A stretch of 64,000 nucleotides of DNA from Streptomyces sp. 35G-GA-8 (GTDB taxonomy: Bacteria; Actinomycetota; Actinomycetes; Streptomycetales; Streptomycetaceae), in assembly GCF_023534745.1 (NCBI RefSeq), contig NZ_JAMHJQ010000010.1, positions 186,001 through 250,000 on the forward strand, written 5' to 3'. Below are positions 49,940 through 58,752 of this stretch, in pieces. The position numbers were made by a program, and so were the translations under genes. Every line of letters begins with the position of its first letter. The stretch's first letter is position 1. The notes under the pieces are model-generated. The model worked only from the letters and a program-made list of their open reading frames with translations. It was not told where the DNA came from and did not search any database.

Positions 49940-50826
49940 ATGAGCAGCTCACGTATCGCCCTTGTCACGGGCGCCAACCAAGGACTCGGCCGCGCTTTCG
50001 TCGAAGGGCTCGCGGCCCGCATGCAACCGGACGACCTGGTCCTGCTCACCGGCCGCGACCACCAGCGCGTGACGGACGCCGCCCGCGAGGCCGGCCGGCT
50101 CCCGGCAGCCGCGCCCGTGTCGAGGGCCGCGTCCTCGACGTCACGGACTCCGAGGCCGCCGCCCGCCTCGCCGATGACCTCCGCTCCCGGTACGGAGGGG
50201 TCGATGTCGTCATCTCGAACGCGGTCGCCCGGCTGGTGCCCGAGGAGTCGCAGGCCGAGCGCGCCGACGAGTTCATCGACGTGTCCAACACCGCCACCCA
50301 CACGATGCTGCGCGTCTTCGGCCCCGTCCTGCGCCAGGGCGGCCGACTGCTCGTCGTGGCGAGCAGCCTGGGCACCCTCGGCCACCTCGATGCGCGCCTG
50401 CACCACCTCTTCGACGGTGCGAGCCTCGACCAGGTCGAGTACGCCGTCGAATCGTGGCGCGGTGCCATCCACCACCGCACCGCACAGGAGGCGGGCTGGC
50501 CCGTCTGGCTGAACGTGCCCTCGAAGGTGGCCCAGGTCGCCGCCGTCCGCGCGCTCGCCGCCGAGCGCCGCGAACATGACCTCGCCACCGGCACGCTCAT
50601 CGCGGCCGTGTGCCCCGGCATGGTCGACACCGCCACCTCACGCCCCTGGTTCAGCGACTACAGCCAGGCACAGTCGCCGGCCCAGGCCGCCGAAGCCGTA
50701 CTCGACCTGGTCTTCTCCGACCATGTCGACCCCGCCCTCTACGGCGAACTCGTCCGGTCCGGCAAAGCCCTGGACTGGCACGACGGCACGCCCCCGGTGG
50801 AGCAGGACCGCCTGGTCACGCCCTGA
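49940..50826 (+). pseudogene. frameshifted SDR family oxidoreductase
   Basis: Frame 1 from ATG 49940 reads MSSSRIALVTGANQGLGRAF to about 50120; the frame then shifts by -1 and continues VEGRVLDVTDSEAAARLADD, VDVVISNAVARLVPEESQAE and on to the stop 50824-50826. Restoring one base near 50112-50118 (GCAGCCGCGCCCGTG) gives one continuous ~296-codon SDR. Either a real 1-nt deletion or a sequencing error. The rest of the protein is intact. Confidence 0.78.
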
Positions 50827-50891
50827 ACGCACAGAGCCGGCCGCCACACCCACCTCCGAACGCACCGCAGTACACGGCAAGGAGTTCACTC

Positions 50892-51827
50892 ATGAGCACC
50901 ATCACCACCCCCTTCGGCTTCTCCAGCACGGCCGCCGAGGTGGCGGAAGGCATCGACCTCACCGGCCGCCGGGCAGTGGTCACCGGCGCCTCGTCGGGCC
51001 TCGGAGCCGAGACCGCCCGCGCCCTGGCCGGGACCGGCGCGGGCGTCACCCTCGCCGTCCGCGACACGGCCGCGGGCGAACGCGTCGCCAAGGACATCAC
51101 CGCGTCGACCGGCAATCAGGACGTGCGGGTCGCACAGCTCGACCTCGCCGATCCGGGATCCGTCGCCGCCTTCGCCGCCTCCTGGCAGGGCCCGCTGCAC
51201 GTACTGGTGAACAACGCGGGCGTCATGGCCTGTCCCGAGCAGTACACCGAGCAGGGCTGGGAGCGGCAGTTCGCCACCAACCACCTGAGCCACTTCGCCC
51301 TCGCCACCGCACTGCACGACGCGCTGGCCGCCGACGGCAACGCCCGTGTCGTCGTGGTGAGTTCCACCGGTCACCAGCAATCCCCCGTCGTATGGGACGA
51401 CGTCAACTTCGCCTTCCGTCCCTACGACCCGTGGCTGGCCTACGGTCAGTCCAAGACCGCGAACGTCCTCTTCGCGGTCGAGGCGACGCGCCGCTGGGCC
51501 GACGACAACATCACCGCCAACGCCCTGATGCCCGGCGCCATTTACACGAATCTTCAGCGCCACACCGGCGGCCGGGGCAGCGGCCGGGTACCCGCCGAAC
51601 TGATCAAGACCGTCGAGCAGGGCGCCGCGACCTCCGTCCTCCTCGCCACCTCGCCCCACCTCGAAGGCATCGGCGGGCGCTACTTCGTCGACTGCGACGA
51701 GACCGAGGTCGTCGACCGGCGCTCCGGCACGCTGCACGGCGTCGCCCGCTACGCCGTCGACCCGGACAACGCCCGGCGCCTGTGGGACCTGTCACAGGCC
51801 CTGCTCGCCCGCGCGAAGTCCTCGTAG
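50892..51827 (+). CDS. SDR family oxidoreductase (retinol dehydrogenase/WW-domain-like)
   Basis: 311 aa. NAD(P) loop VVTGASSGLGAETA near residue 30; NNAGVMACPE; catalytic YGQSKTANVLFA (YxxxK). This form is the long SDR type of actinobacterial oxidoreductases. AAGGAG precedes ATG 50892. It follows the broken SDR in the same direction, so the pair could be LysR-controlled. Confidence 0.91.
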   Translation: MSTITTPFGFSSTAAEVAEGIDLTGRRAVVTGASSGLGAETARALAGTGAGVTLAVRDTAAGERVAKDITASTGNQDVRVAQLDLADPGSVAAFAASWQGPLHVLVNNAGVMACPEQYTEQGWERQFATNHLSHFALATALHDALAADGNARVVVVSSTGHQQSPVVWDDVNFAFRPYDPWLAYGQSKTANVLFAVEATRRWADDNITANALMPGAIYTNLQRHTGGRGSGRVPAELIKTVEQGAATSVLLATSPHLEGIGGRYFVDCDETEVVDRRSGTLHGVARYAVDPDNARRLWDLSQALLARAKSS

Positions 51828-51865
51828 CACGCCGGCTGCCCCTGGGGCGTGTCGCGCTCTGGATG

Positions 51866-52867
51866 TCATATCGCGCAGATGTGTTGACGATTCGCGCGCG
51901 CCCCGGGCGGCAGGTCTCTGTAGTCGCGCGGCGGTATCCCGTAGGCGGCCCGGAACAGGCGGCTGAAGTGCGCCGCGTCGGTGAAGCCCCAGCGGGCGGC
52001 GACGGCCCGGATCGGGCGAGCGTCCAGGCGGGGGTCGGCCAGATCGAAGCGGCAGCGTTCCAGACGGCGGTGGCGTAACCAGGCCGCCGGCGATGTGTCG
52101 TCCTCGGCGAGCAGTTGCTGGAGGTGCCGAAGGGAGATGTGGTGGGCGTCCGCGATCGTCTGCGGCGTCAGGCCGGGGTCGGCGAGGTGCTGCTCGATGT
52201 ACGTATTGACGCGGGCTCGCAGGGCGATCCGGCGGGTCTCCGGGCTCAGTGCTTCCTCAGCCTCCAGGCAGCGGGCGATCGTGGACGCCAGAAGGTCCAG
52301 GGTGACCGAGGCGAGGGTGGGGACGTCCTCCGGCGTGAATTCGCCGACGCGTCTGTTGAGGTCGCTCAGCCAGCGCGTAAAGACCCCGCCCATGCCGTGG
52401 AGCCCGTTGATCGGGACATTGAGCAGGTGCCGCACAGTCTTTTCCGGCAGCGGCAACAGCCTTCGGGCGAACTGCACGGTCACATGCGACCAGCCGTCCC
52501 CGGTGGCGCGGACATCTCCATGGTAGGGACGGCTGGAGTCCATCAGCACCAGATCACCTTCACGCAGCGCCGTGTCGGCTCCGGCCAGAGAGAGAACTCC
52601 CTTTTGACGCAGAAAATAGTTGATCTGGTACACCTCGGGGTCGGACTGCCGGATCAGCTTCGCGGTCCGCGTGACCTCCAGATGGGAGAGGGACATCGTG
52701 GATATCTGCAACTCCCCCAATTCCACGCTCCGTATCCTGGCCCGGAAGTCGTCCTGATCGTCGCTGCGCAGCCGGTTGTGCATATGGGAGCGGCTAGTGG
52801 TTTCGGCGAACAGACCGAAACGATCCGGTGCCGCAACGCTCGCCGTGTCGAACTCTGTCACCAGCAT
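51866..52867 (-). CDS. AraC family transcriptional regulator
   Basis: 333 aa. N-terminal sensing domain with the AraC-binding-like motif MLVTEFDTASVAAPDRFGLF and VYQINYFLRQKGVLSLAG; two HTHs at the C-terminus (LTPQTIADAHHISLRHLQQL; GFTDAAHFSRLFRAAYGIPP). ATG 52867 fits the normal family start; further upstream the frame overlaps a perfect hairpin. Convergent with the SDR at 50892. Target unknown. Confidence 0.92.
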   Translation of the reverse strand: MLVTEFDTASVAAPDRFGLFAETTSRSHMHNRLRSDDQDDFRARIRSVELGELQISTMSLSHLEVTRTAKLIRQSDPEVYQINYFLRQKGVLSLAGADTALREGDLVLMDSSRPYHGDVRATGDGWSHVTVQFARRLLPLPEKTVRHLLNVPINGLHGMGGVFTRWLSDLNRRVGEFTPEDVPTLASVTLDLLASTIARCLEAEEALSPETRRIALRARVNTYIEQHLADPGLTPQTIADAHHISLRHLQQLLAEDDTSPAAWLRHRRLERCRFDLADPRLDARPIRAVAARWGFTDAAHFSRLFRAAYGIPPRDYRDLPPGARANRQHICAI

Positions 52868-53037
52868 TCCCAGCCCCGGTGGCCGATTCCTCTGCGGGTC
52901 GAACGTGACATGGGGAGAGGTGGGCAGGCCGGCGGCACTACGGTCACTTCTGCCGTCACGCGCCTCTTGGCGGGCAGAAGTCTCAGCTGGAAGCAATACC
53001 GTTCCTCTGTCCATCGAAGTTTCCATTCCTGACAGTT

Positions 53038-53087
53038 CTTGCTTCGCTGTGGGGGCCGGTGATTGTTCGCCCCCACAGCGAAGCAAG
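53038..53087. repeat. perfect 19-bp inverted repeat with 12-nt loop
   Basis: CTTGCTTCGCTGTGGGGGC at 53038-53056, 12-nt loop, then its exact complement at 53069-53087. It lies between divergent AraC (start 52867) and the nSTAND-WD40 gene (start 53258). The remaining sequence of the 390-bp gap shows no gene. Confidence 0.93.
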
Positions 53088-53257
53088 CGGTGCTCCCCCG
53101 GAGCGGCCTCGCAGCTGCTCGCATCACCGAGTTCAGCAGCTGACGCATTGATTGGCAGCGCTGGCGGGCGGCCAATCAATGGCCGGACACGATCTTTTCC
53201 GCGAGTGCCGGGATCTCTAGCGTGGCCCATGGCAGGGGGACACTCGGCGGAGGAGAT

Positions 53258-56200
53258 ATGGCGGGGCGTCATGAGGTGCCGGTGGATCCGAGTGCGGGTC
53301 CGGTGCAACGGTTCGCGTTCGAGCTGCGCAAGCTGCGGGTGGAGGCGGGCGGAATCGCCTATCGGGTGCTGGCCCAGCGGGCCGGGTACTCGGCCACGAC
53401 GCTGTCACAGGCGGCCGCGGGTGAGCAGTTGCCGACTCTTCCGGTGGCCCTGGCCTACGTGCGGGCGTGTGGGGGCGATGCGCTGGAATGGGAGAAACGC
53501 TGGAAAAAGACCGCGGAAGAAACCGTCATCGACGTAACAGCGCAGGACGGGGCGGGTGCCAAACCGCCGTACCAGGGTCTGGCACGATTTGACATCAGTG
53601 ACAGCAGCAAGTTCTTCGGCCGTGACCAGCTCATTTCCGATCTGCTGGCTCTGCTGCGCCGGCGGCGCTTCGCGGCGGTGTTCGGCCCGTCCGGCAGCGG
53701 AAAGTCCTCCCTCTTGCGCGCCGGCCTCATCCCCTCCTTGCAGCACACCCAGAACGCGGACCTGCGCCCGGCCGCCATCCGTATTCTCACCCCTGGCCCG
53801 AACCCGGCCCGCGCGCACGCCCGCATCCTTGATCCCAGCGACAGCGCACCCGACGATCCGAGTGCGGATGTGTTCGTCATCGTCGACCAGTTCGAAGAAC
53901 TCTTCACGCTCTGCCAGGACCCCGCCGAACGCGCCGACTTCCTCAACCTGCTGCTGAACTCCCAGGACCCCGGAAATCGGTTACGCGTACTCATCGCGGT
54001 GCGCGCCGACTTCTACGGCCGCTGCGCGGAACTCCGCCATCTGACCGAGGCATTGCGTGACGCCCAGTTGCTGACCGGCCCGATGAACCCGGCGGAATTG
54101 CGTCAAGCCATCGTCAAACCGGCCGCCGCCGCGGGACTGACCGTGGAGCGCGCCTTGACCGCCCGGCTCATCAAGGAGGTCGCCGACGCCCCGGGCGGAC
54201 TGCCGCTCCTGTCGCACGTGCTGCTGGAGACCTGGCGTCGCCGCCGCGGGAAGACCCTCACCACAGCCGGATATGAAGCGGCCGGCGGTCTGGAGAGTGC
54301 GGTCGCCCATACCGCGGAGGATGTCTACGGCCGCTTCACCCAGGCCCAGCAGGCGGCGGCCCGCCGCCTGCTGCTGCGGCTGGTCACCCCGGGCGAGGGG
54401 ACCCCCGACACCCGCAGGCCCGCCAAGCCGGAGGAACTGCAGACCCCCGTGTGCCAGGAGACCTGGCCGGTCGTGGAGACACTCGTGCGGGCCCGGCTGC
54501 TCACCCGCGACGGTGACACCGTCGAGATCGCCCACGAGGCCCTCATCACCGCCTGGCCCCGCCTGCACAGTTGGATCGAGCAGGACCGCGAGCGACTGCG
54601 TGTCCACCGCCGGCTGACCGAGGAGGCCACCGCCTGGGAGCGGCTGAGCCGGGACAGCGGAGCGCTGTACCGTGGCGTGCGCCTGGAACAGGCCACCGGA
54701 CTGGATCGCGACTCTCTGACGGCCGCGGAGCAGGCGTTCCTCGATGCCGGTCTGACAGCGGCCGCCGCCGAACGCGCGGCGGTACGGCGTCGAGCAACGC
54801 TGCGACGACAGGCTGTGGCACTGCTGAGTGTTCTGCTCATGGTGGCCACCACGACCGCGATCTGGGCAGTGGGCGCGCAGCGAGCGGCGAACGAGCAGCG
54901 TGACGTCGCCATGTCCCGGGAACTGGCCGCCATAAGCGATTCCCGTCAGGTGGCACGGCCCGAAGAGGCGATGCTGCTGGCACTCCAGGGCTTTCGACGG
55001 GCTCCGACCATGGAGGCCCGCAGTAGTCTGATCAGCGCCTACGGTATGTACGGGGCCAATCAGCTCACCGGGCACGCGCAAAGCGTGCGGGCGGTGGCGT
55101 TCAGTCCTGACGGACGCGTCCTGGCGTCGGCGGGTGAAGATCACAGCGTGAAGCTGTGGGACACCGCGTCACGGCGACTGATCGGCACGCTGAGCGGTCA
55201 CACCGATACGGTGAATGCCCTGGCCTTCAGCCCCGACGGGCGCGTCCTCGCCAGCGCCGGCGCCGACCGCGGCGTCAAGCTGTGGGACCCCTCGACGCGG
55301 CGGGAAACAGCCACCCTCAGCGATCACACCAATGCTGTGAATGCCCTGGCCTTCAGCCCCGACGGACGTATCCTCGCGACCGTCGGCGGCGAGGGCACGA
55401 TCAACCTGTGGGAGACGGCGTCACGCCGAACCATCACCGCATTCTCCGGGCACACCCAAGCGGTCCTGGCGGTGGCGTTCTCGCCGGACGGACGCAGCAT
55501 GGCCACGGCCGGCGCCGACCGCACCGTACGGCTCTGGCGGACGGCATCGCGCCGTATCATCGCCGTCCTTTCCGGGCACGCCGACGCCGTGCGCGCGGTG
55601 GCGTTCTCGCCGGACGGGCACACCCTGGCCTCGGCCGGCGACGACAACGCCATTCGTCTGTGGGACATCGCGGCGCAACGTAAGGTCTCGGTCCTGAACG
55701 GCCACAACAACTCCGTGGCCGCGGTGGCGTTCTCCCGGGACGGCCGCACGCTGGCGTCGGCTGGCACCGACGGCACAGTCAGACTGTGGAACCCCACCAC
55801 ACGACGGACGACCGCCACCCTCGGCGGTGATTCCGCCTTCTACCACGCTCTGGCATTCAGCCCCGACGACCGCGCTTTGGTCACTGCCGACGCTGACGGC
55901 ACGGTCGGGCTGTGGAATACCGTCAGCCGAAGGCCCGTCGACGAATTCGACGGCGGCGCATACACCGGCAAGGAAGCCTTCAGCCCTGATGGGCGCACCC
56001 TGGCCGCTGTGTCGGATGGCCGTGTCCAGCTGTGGGATGTCGGCCGGCGACAGCAGACGGCGACGCTCACCGACCCCGATGACTCAGCCTATGCCGTTGC
56101 CTTCAGCCCTGACGGCCACACCCTGGCCGCCACCGCCACCGACCGCACCGTCAGGCTTTGGAACACGTCCAGCCGCCGGCAGACGGCGGTTCTGAGGGGG

Positions 56201-56923
56201 CATCAAAGCACCGTGCTGGCGGTGGCCTTCAGCCCCGACGGCCGAATCCTGGCCACGGCCAGTTACGACCGCACCGTACGACTGTGGAGCGTGGCCGAAC
56301 AGCGCGTCGTGGCCGTCCTCACCGGCCACACCGACGCCGTCTTCGCCGTAGCTTTCAGCCCCGATGGCCGCACACTCGCCACCACCGGCGCCGACCGCAC
56401 CCTCCGATTGTGGGACATCAACACCCGCCGGACCAGCGCAGTCCTCACCGGTCACAAAGACGCCGTCCACGCCCTGACCTTCGCTCCTGACGGCCGCACG
56501 CTCGCCACGGCGAGCGCCGACCACACCGCCAAACTCTGGGACACGGCAACCCACCGAGTGAGAGCCACCCTCACCGACCACAGCGACGCTGTCTCCTCAG
56601 TCGCCTTCAAAGACGGCAACCACCTGATCACCGCGAGCTCCGACCGGACCCTGCGTCTGTGGAACGTCCGTGCACGACGCACCGAGGCCATTCTCCGCGG
56701 CCACACGGACAACGTCACGGGCCTGGCGCTCAGCCCCGACGGCAACACCCTCGCCAGTAGCGTCAGTCGCTCCACCCGCCGCAGCAACGGCGGCAGCGGC
56801 AGCGAGCTACGCCTATGGAACCTCGACACCGGACAGATCGCCCAACGCATCTGCCAGGCCAGCAACACCCACCGCTGGCCTCAACTCCTGCACGGATCGC
56901 CGGTAGCAGGCACCTGCGCGTGA
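53258..56923 (+). CDS. HTH-nSTAND1-WD40 repeat protein
   Basis: 1221 aa. Residues ~10-85: XRE-like HTH (FELRKLRVEAGGIAYRVLAQ then TLSQAAAGEQLPTL). NTPase domain: Walker A GPSGSGKSS near 143, Walker B VFVIVDQFEELF near 205. A membrane segment VALLSVLLMVATTTAIWAVG near 520. From ~603 fourteen WD40 repeats of about 42 aa (AFSPDGRxLA-xxxxDxxVxLW) to the C-terminus, enough for two seven-bladed propellers; repeats 7-9 are the most diverged. ATG 53258 has GGAGG just upstream. STAND proteins act as signal-dependent switches, some in defence or development; the partner here is unknown. Confidence 0.94.
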   Translation: MAGRHEVPVDPSAGPVQRFAFELRKLRVEAGGIAYRVLAQRAGYSATTLSQAAAGEQLPTLPVALAYVRACGGDALEWEKRWKKTAEETVIDVTAQDGAGAKPPYQGLARFDISDSSKFFGRDQLISDLLALLRRRRFAAVFGPSGSGKSSLLRAGLIPSLQHTQNADLRPAAIRILTPGPNPARAHARILDPSDSAPDDPSADVFVIVDQFEELFTLCQDPAERADFLNLLLNSQDPGNRLRVLIAVRADFYGRCAELRHLTEALRDAQLLTGPMNPAELRQAIVKPAAAAGLTVERALTARLIKEVADAPGGLPLLSHVLLETWRRRRGKTLTTAGYEAAGGLESAVAHTAEDVYGRFTQAQQAAARRLLLRLVTPGEGTPDTRRPAKPEELQTPVCQETWPVVETLVRARLLTRDGDTVEIAHEALITAWPRLHSWIEQDRERLRVHRRLTEEATAWERLSRDSGALYRGVRLEQATGLDRDSLTAAEQAFLDAGLTAAAAERAAVRRRATLRRQAVALLSVLLMVATTTAIWAVGAQRAANEQRDVAMSRELAAISDSRQVARPEEAMLLALQGFRRAPTMEARSSLISAYGMYGANQLTGHAQSVRAVAFSPDGRVLASAGEDHSVKLWDTASRRLIGTLSGHTDTVNALAFSPDGRVLASAGADRGVKLWDPSTRRETATLSDHTNAVNALAFSPDGRILATVGGEGTINLWETASRRTITAFSGHTQAVLAVAFSPDGRSMATAGADRTVRLWRTASRRIIAVLSGHADAVRAVAFSPDGHTLASAGDDNAIRLWDIAAQRKVSVLNGHNNSVAAVAFSRDGRTLASAGTDGTVRLWNPTTRRTTATLGGDSAFYHALAFSPDDRALVTADADGTVGLWNTVSRRPVDEFDGGAYTGKEAFSPDGRTLAAVSDGRVQLWDVGRRQQTATLTDPDDSAYAVAFSPDGHTLAATATDRTVRLWNTSSRRQTAVLRGHQSTVLAVAFSPDGRILATASYDRTVRLWSVAEQRVVAVLTGHTDAVFAVAFSPDGRTLATTGADRTLRLWDINTRRTSAVLTGHKDAVHALTFAPDGRTLATASADHTAKLWDTATHRVRATLTDHSDAVSSVAFKDGNHLITASSDRTLRLWNVRARRTEAILRGHTDNVTGLALSPDGNTLASSVSRSTRRSNGGSGSELRLWNLDTGQIAQRICQASNTHRWPQLLHGSPVAGTCA

Positions 56924-57118
56924 CGCGCCCGGCGCCCGGCATCTGCTCCGACGCGCGGCCGATCTCGCTGACAAAGGCGCTCCACTCGTCAAGGAGGGAA
57001 TTGAGTGTGTATGGCTGTTCACGGTCCGGAGGTAAAGCCAAGGCGGGTCCCGTGATTGCGTTCGATGGCACGCCGCATCTTTCGAAGGCCGAAGGTGCGG
57101 CCGATTACAGTCGAGGGC

Positions 57119-57778
57119 ATGACGACGCCCCTTGCCGACAGCGCTTTCGACTCGCTCCGCCTCGACGCCGTGTCCGACCAGGAGACGCTGCGCCGGGTCT
57201 ACGCGCTCCCCAGCGACGCGGCCATGCGGAAGCAGATGACCGAACTCACCGAGCAGACCCGGCAGCTGATCGGTCTCTCGTCACTGGTCCTGGTCGCCAG
57301 CGCGGATGCCGAGGGCAACTGCGACGTCTCCCCGCGCGGCGGCCCCGCCGGGTTCGTCGCCGTCCTGGACCCTCGGACGGTGGCGATACCGGACGCGACC
57401 GGCAACAAGCGTCTGGACACCCTCCAGAACGTCATCGCCACCGGACGGGCGGGGCTGCTGTTCGTCATCCCGGGGCGCACCACGACGCTCAGGGTGAACG
57501 GCCGGGCCTGCGTCTCCACCCGCCCGGAGCTGCTGTCGCAGCTGACCGCCGTGGGCAAGCCGCCGGCCAGTGCGCTGGTGGTGGGGATCGAGGAGGTCTA
57601 CCCGCACTGCCCCAAGTCGCTGCTGCGCAGCGGGGCCTGGAAGCCGGAGCAGTGGCTGCCGGCGGACGCCCAGCCGACCTCGGCCGAGGTGACGCTGGCC
57701 CAGCTGCGGATGCCGGAACTGACGATCGCCGACATCGAACAGGTGGAGGCGGACTCGCTGAAGTACCGGTACGAGTAG
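57119..57778 (+). CDS. pyridoxamine 5'-phosphate oxidase family flavoprotein (MSMEG_1061-like)
   Basis: 219 aa. SSLVLVASADAEGNCDVSPR, GGPAGFVAVLDPRTVAIPD, GNKRLDTLQNVIATGRAGLL and RVNGRACVST are the split-barrel flavin-binding blocks, and YPHCPKSLLRSG the C-terminal block of MSMEG_1061-type PPOX proteins, which bind FMN or F420. It reduces an unknown substrate. ATG 57119 lacks a clear ribosome site. The 195-bp gap upstream (56924-57118) shows no gene. Confidence 0.87.
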   Translation: MTTPLADSAFDSLRLDAVSDQETLRRVYALPSDAAMRKQMTELTEQTRQLIGLSSLVLVASADAEGNCDVSPRGGPAGFVAVLDPRTVAIPDATGNKRLDTLQNVIATGRAGLLFVIPGRTTTLRVNGRACVSTRPELLSQLTAVGKPPASALVVGIEEVYPHCPKSLLRSGAWKPEQWLPADAQPTSAEVTLAQLRMPELTIADIEQVEADSLKYRYE

Positions 57779-57840
57779 GCGGCCGACCCGCGCTTGCCGG
57801 ATCACCCGCCGGCCAACCCCCCAGGCCGCCACGCCTCGCT

Positions 57841-58246
57841 TCGTCGCTGAGAGCCCTGCTGGAGCGGATGAGGACCGCGGTGGCCGGTGAACCGGCTTCG
57901 CGGGGGCCGCACTTGGCGGCGGCCGCCTACCTGGAGTTCGCTCGATCGCGGCCGGGAATGTACCAACTGGTGTCGGGCGGGCCCGGCACGGACGTGGACG
58001 CCTCGGTCCGCCGCCGACGTGCTCGCCTTCACCGGGCAGGTCATCCGCGCATGGGCCGCGGGGGCCGAGGCCGAGCGGGTCCGCATCGAGGACGCCTGCG
58101 ACCTGCTGTGGGGCGCGCTGCACGGGCTCGCCGGGATCGGGTCGATCGAGGACGTCGGATTCGACCGCGCCCTGCACCTGGCCGATCAGGCGGTGTCCGC
58201 CCTGCTCAGTTACTGGTCCGATTCGGCCGCTGGGAGAGCGACATGA
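57841..58246 (+). pseudogene. TetR family regulator remnant (C-terminal domain only, frameshifted)
   Basis: One frame reads SLRALLERMRTAVAGEPASR and PHLAAAAYLEFARSRPGMYQ; after about 58005 the frame changes by +1 and continues AADVLAFTGQVIRAWAAGAE, RIEDACDLLWGALHGLAGIG and SIEDVGFDRALHLADQAVSA to the stop. This is a TetR_C_33-type ligand domain; the HTH half is absent. The stop TGA overlaps the ATG of the Dabb gene (ATGA at 58243-58246). Confidence 0.72.
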
Positions 58247-58656
58247 TCTACCATCACAACCGTTTCACCTTCAAGGCTGGCGCGACGCCCGAGCAGCGCG
58301 AGGAGGCCCTGGCCAGCTTGCGCAACCAAGGCCACTCGATCGACGCGGTGGTGCGGTACGTCGTCGGCAGGGATGTGGGCGGGGAGTTCGAGTACGGTGC
58401 CGTCTTCGTTCTGGAGGGCCTCAACGGGTACTGGGAGTACTTGATGGCGCCTTCGCACGCGCACACCGACCGGATCGGTCTGCCGCTGGTGGAGACCTTT
58501 GTGTCCTATGACACAACTGACAGTGACGATCCGGATATCGCGCAGCAGACCGCCGAGTTGCACGCGCGTCGCTTCGCGGGCGACCCGGTCCTCAGGAAGA
58601 TGGTCGCCGATCTGCCCTCGTACAGCGGCAGCAGTGCTCCGGAGGGGCCTGCCTGA
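58243..58656 (+). CDS. Dabb (stress-responsive alpha/beta barrel) protein
   Basis: 137 aa. MIYHHNRFTFKAGATPEQRE and YVVGRDVGGEFEYGAVFVLE are the Dabb/ferredoxin-like barrel pattern, with HxHxDRI (PSHAHTDRIGLPLVETFV). Such proteins act as small dimeric barrels, sometimes as cyclases. ATG 58243 overlaps the TetR remnant stop. A C-terminal tail of ~35 residues is extra to the fold. Role unknown. Confidence 0.85.
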   Translation: MIYHHNRFTFKAGATPEQREEALASLRNQGHSIDAVVRYVVGRDVGGEFEYGAVFVLEGLNGYWEYLMAPSHAHTDRIGLPLVETFVSYDTTDSDDPDIAQQTAELHARRFAGDPVLRKMVADLPSYSGSSAPEGPA

Positions 58657-58752
58657 GGGCCCGTCACCTTCGAAACCCGCGGCCGACCGGGAGAACCGGC
58701 CGACCGCGGGCGCCTCGCTATTGGGTTGCCCCGGGACTGCGAGCGGGGGCTC

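Noticed and set aside
56940-57071. A minus-strand fragment reading YTLNSLLDEWSAFVSEI
   Set aside because: Resembles the N-terminus of small unknown Streptomyces proteins, but the frame has no start site and continues into the antisense of the WD40 gene; too little to call a gene or remnant.
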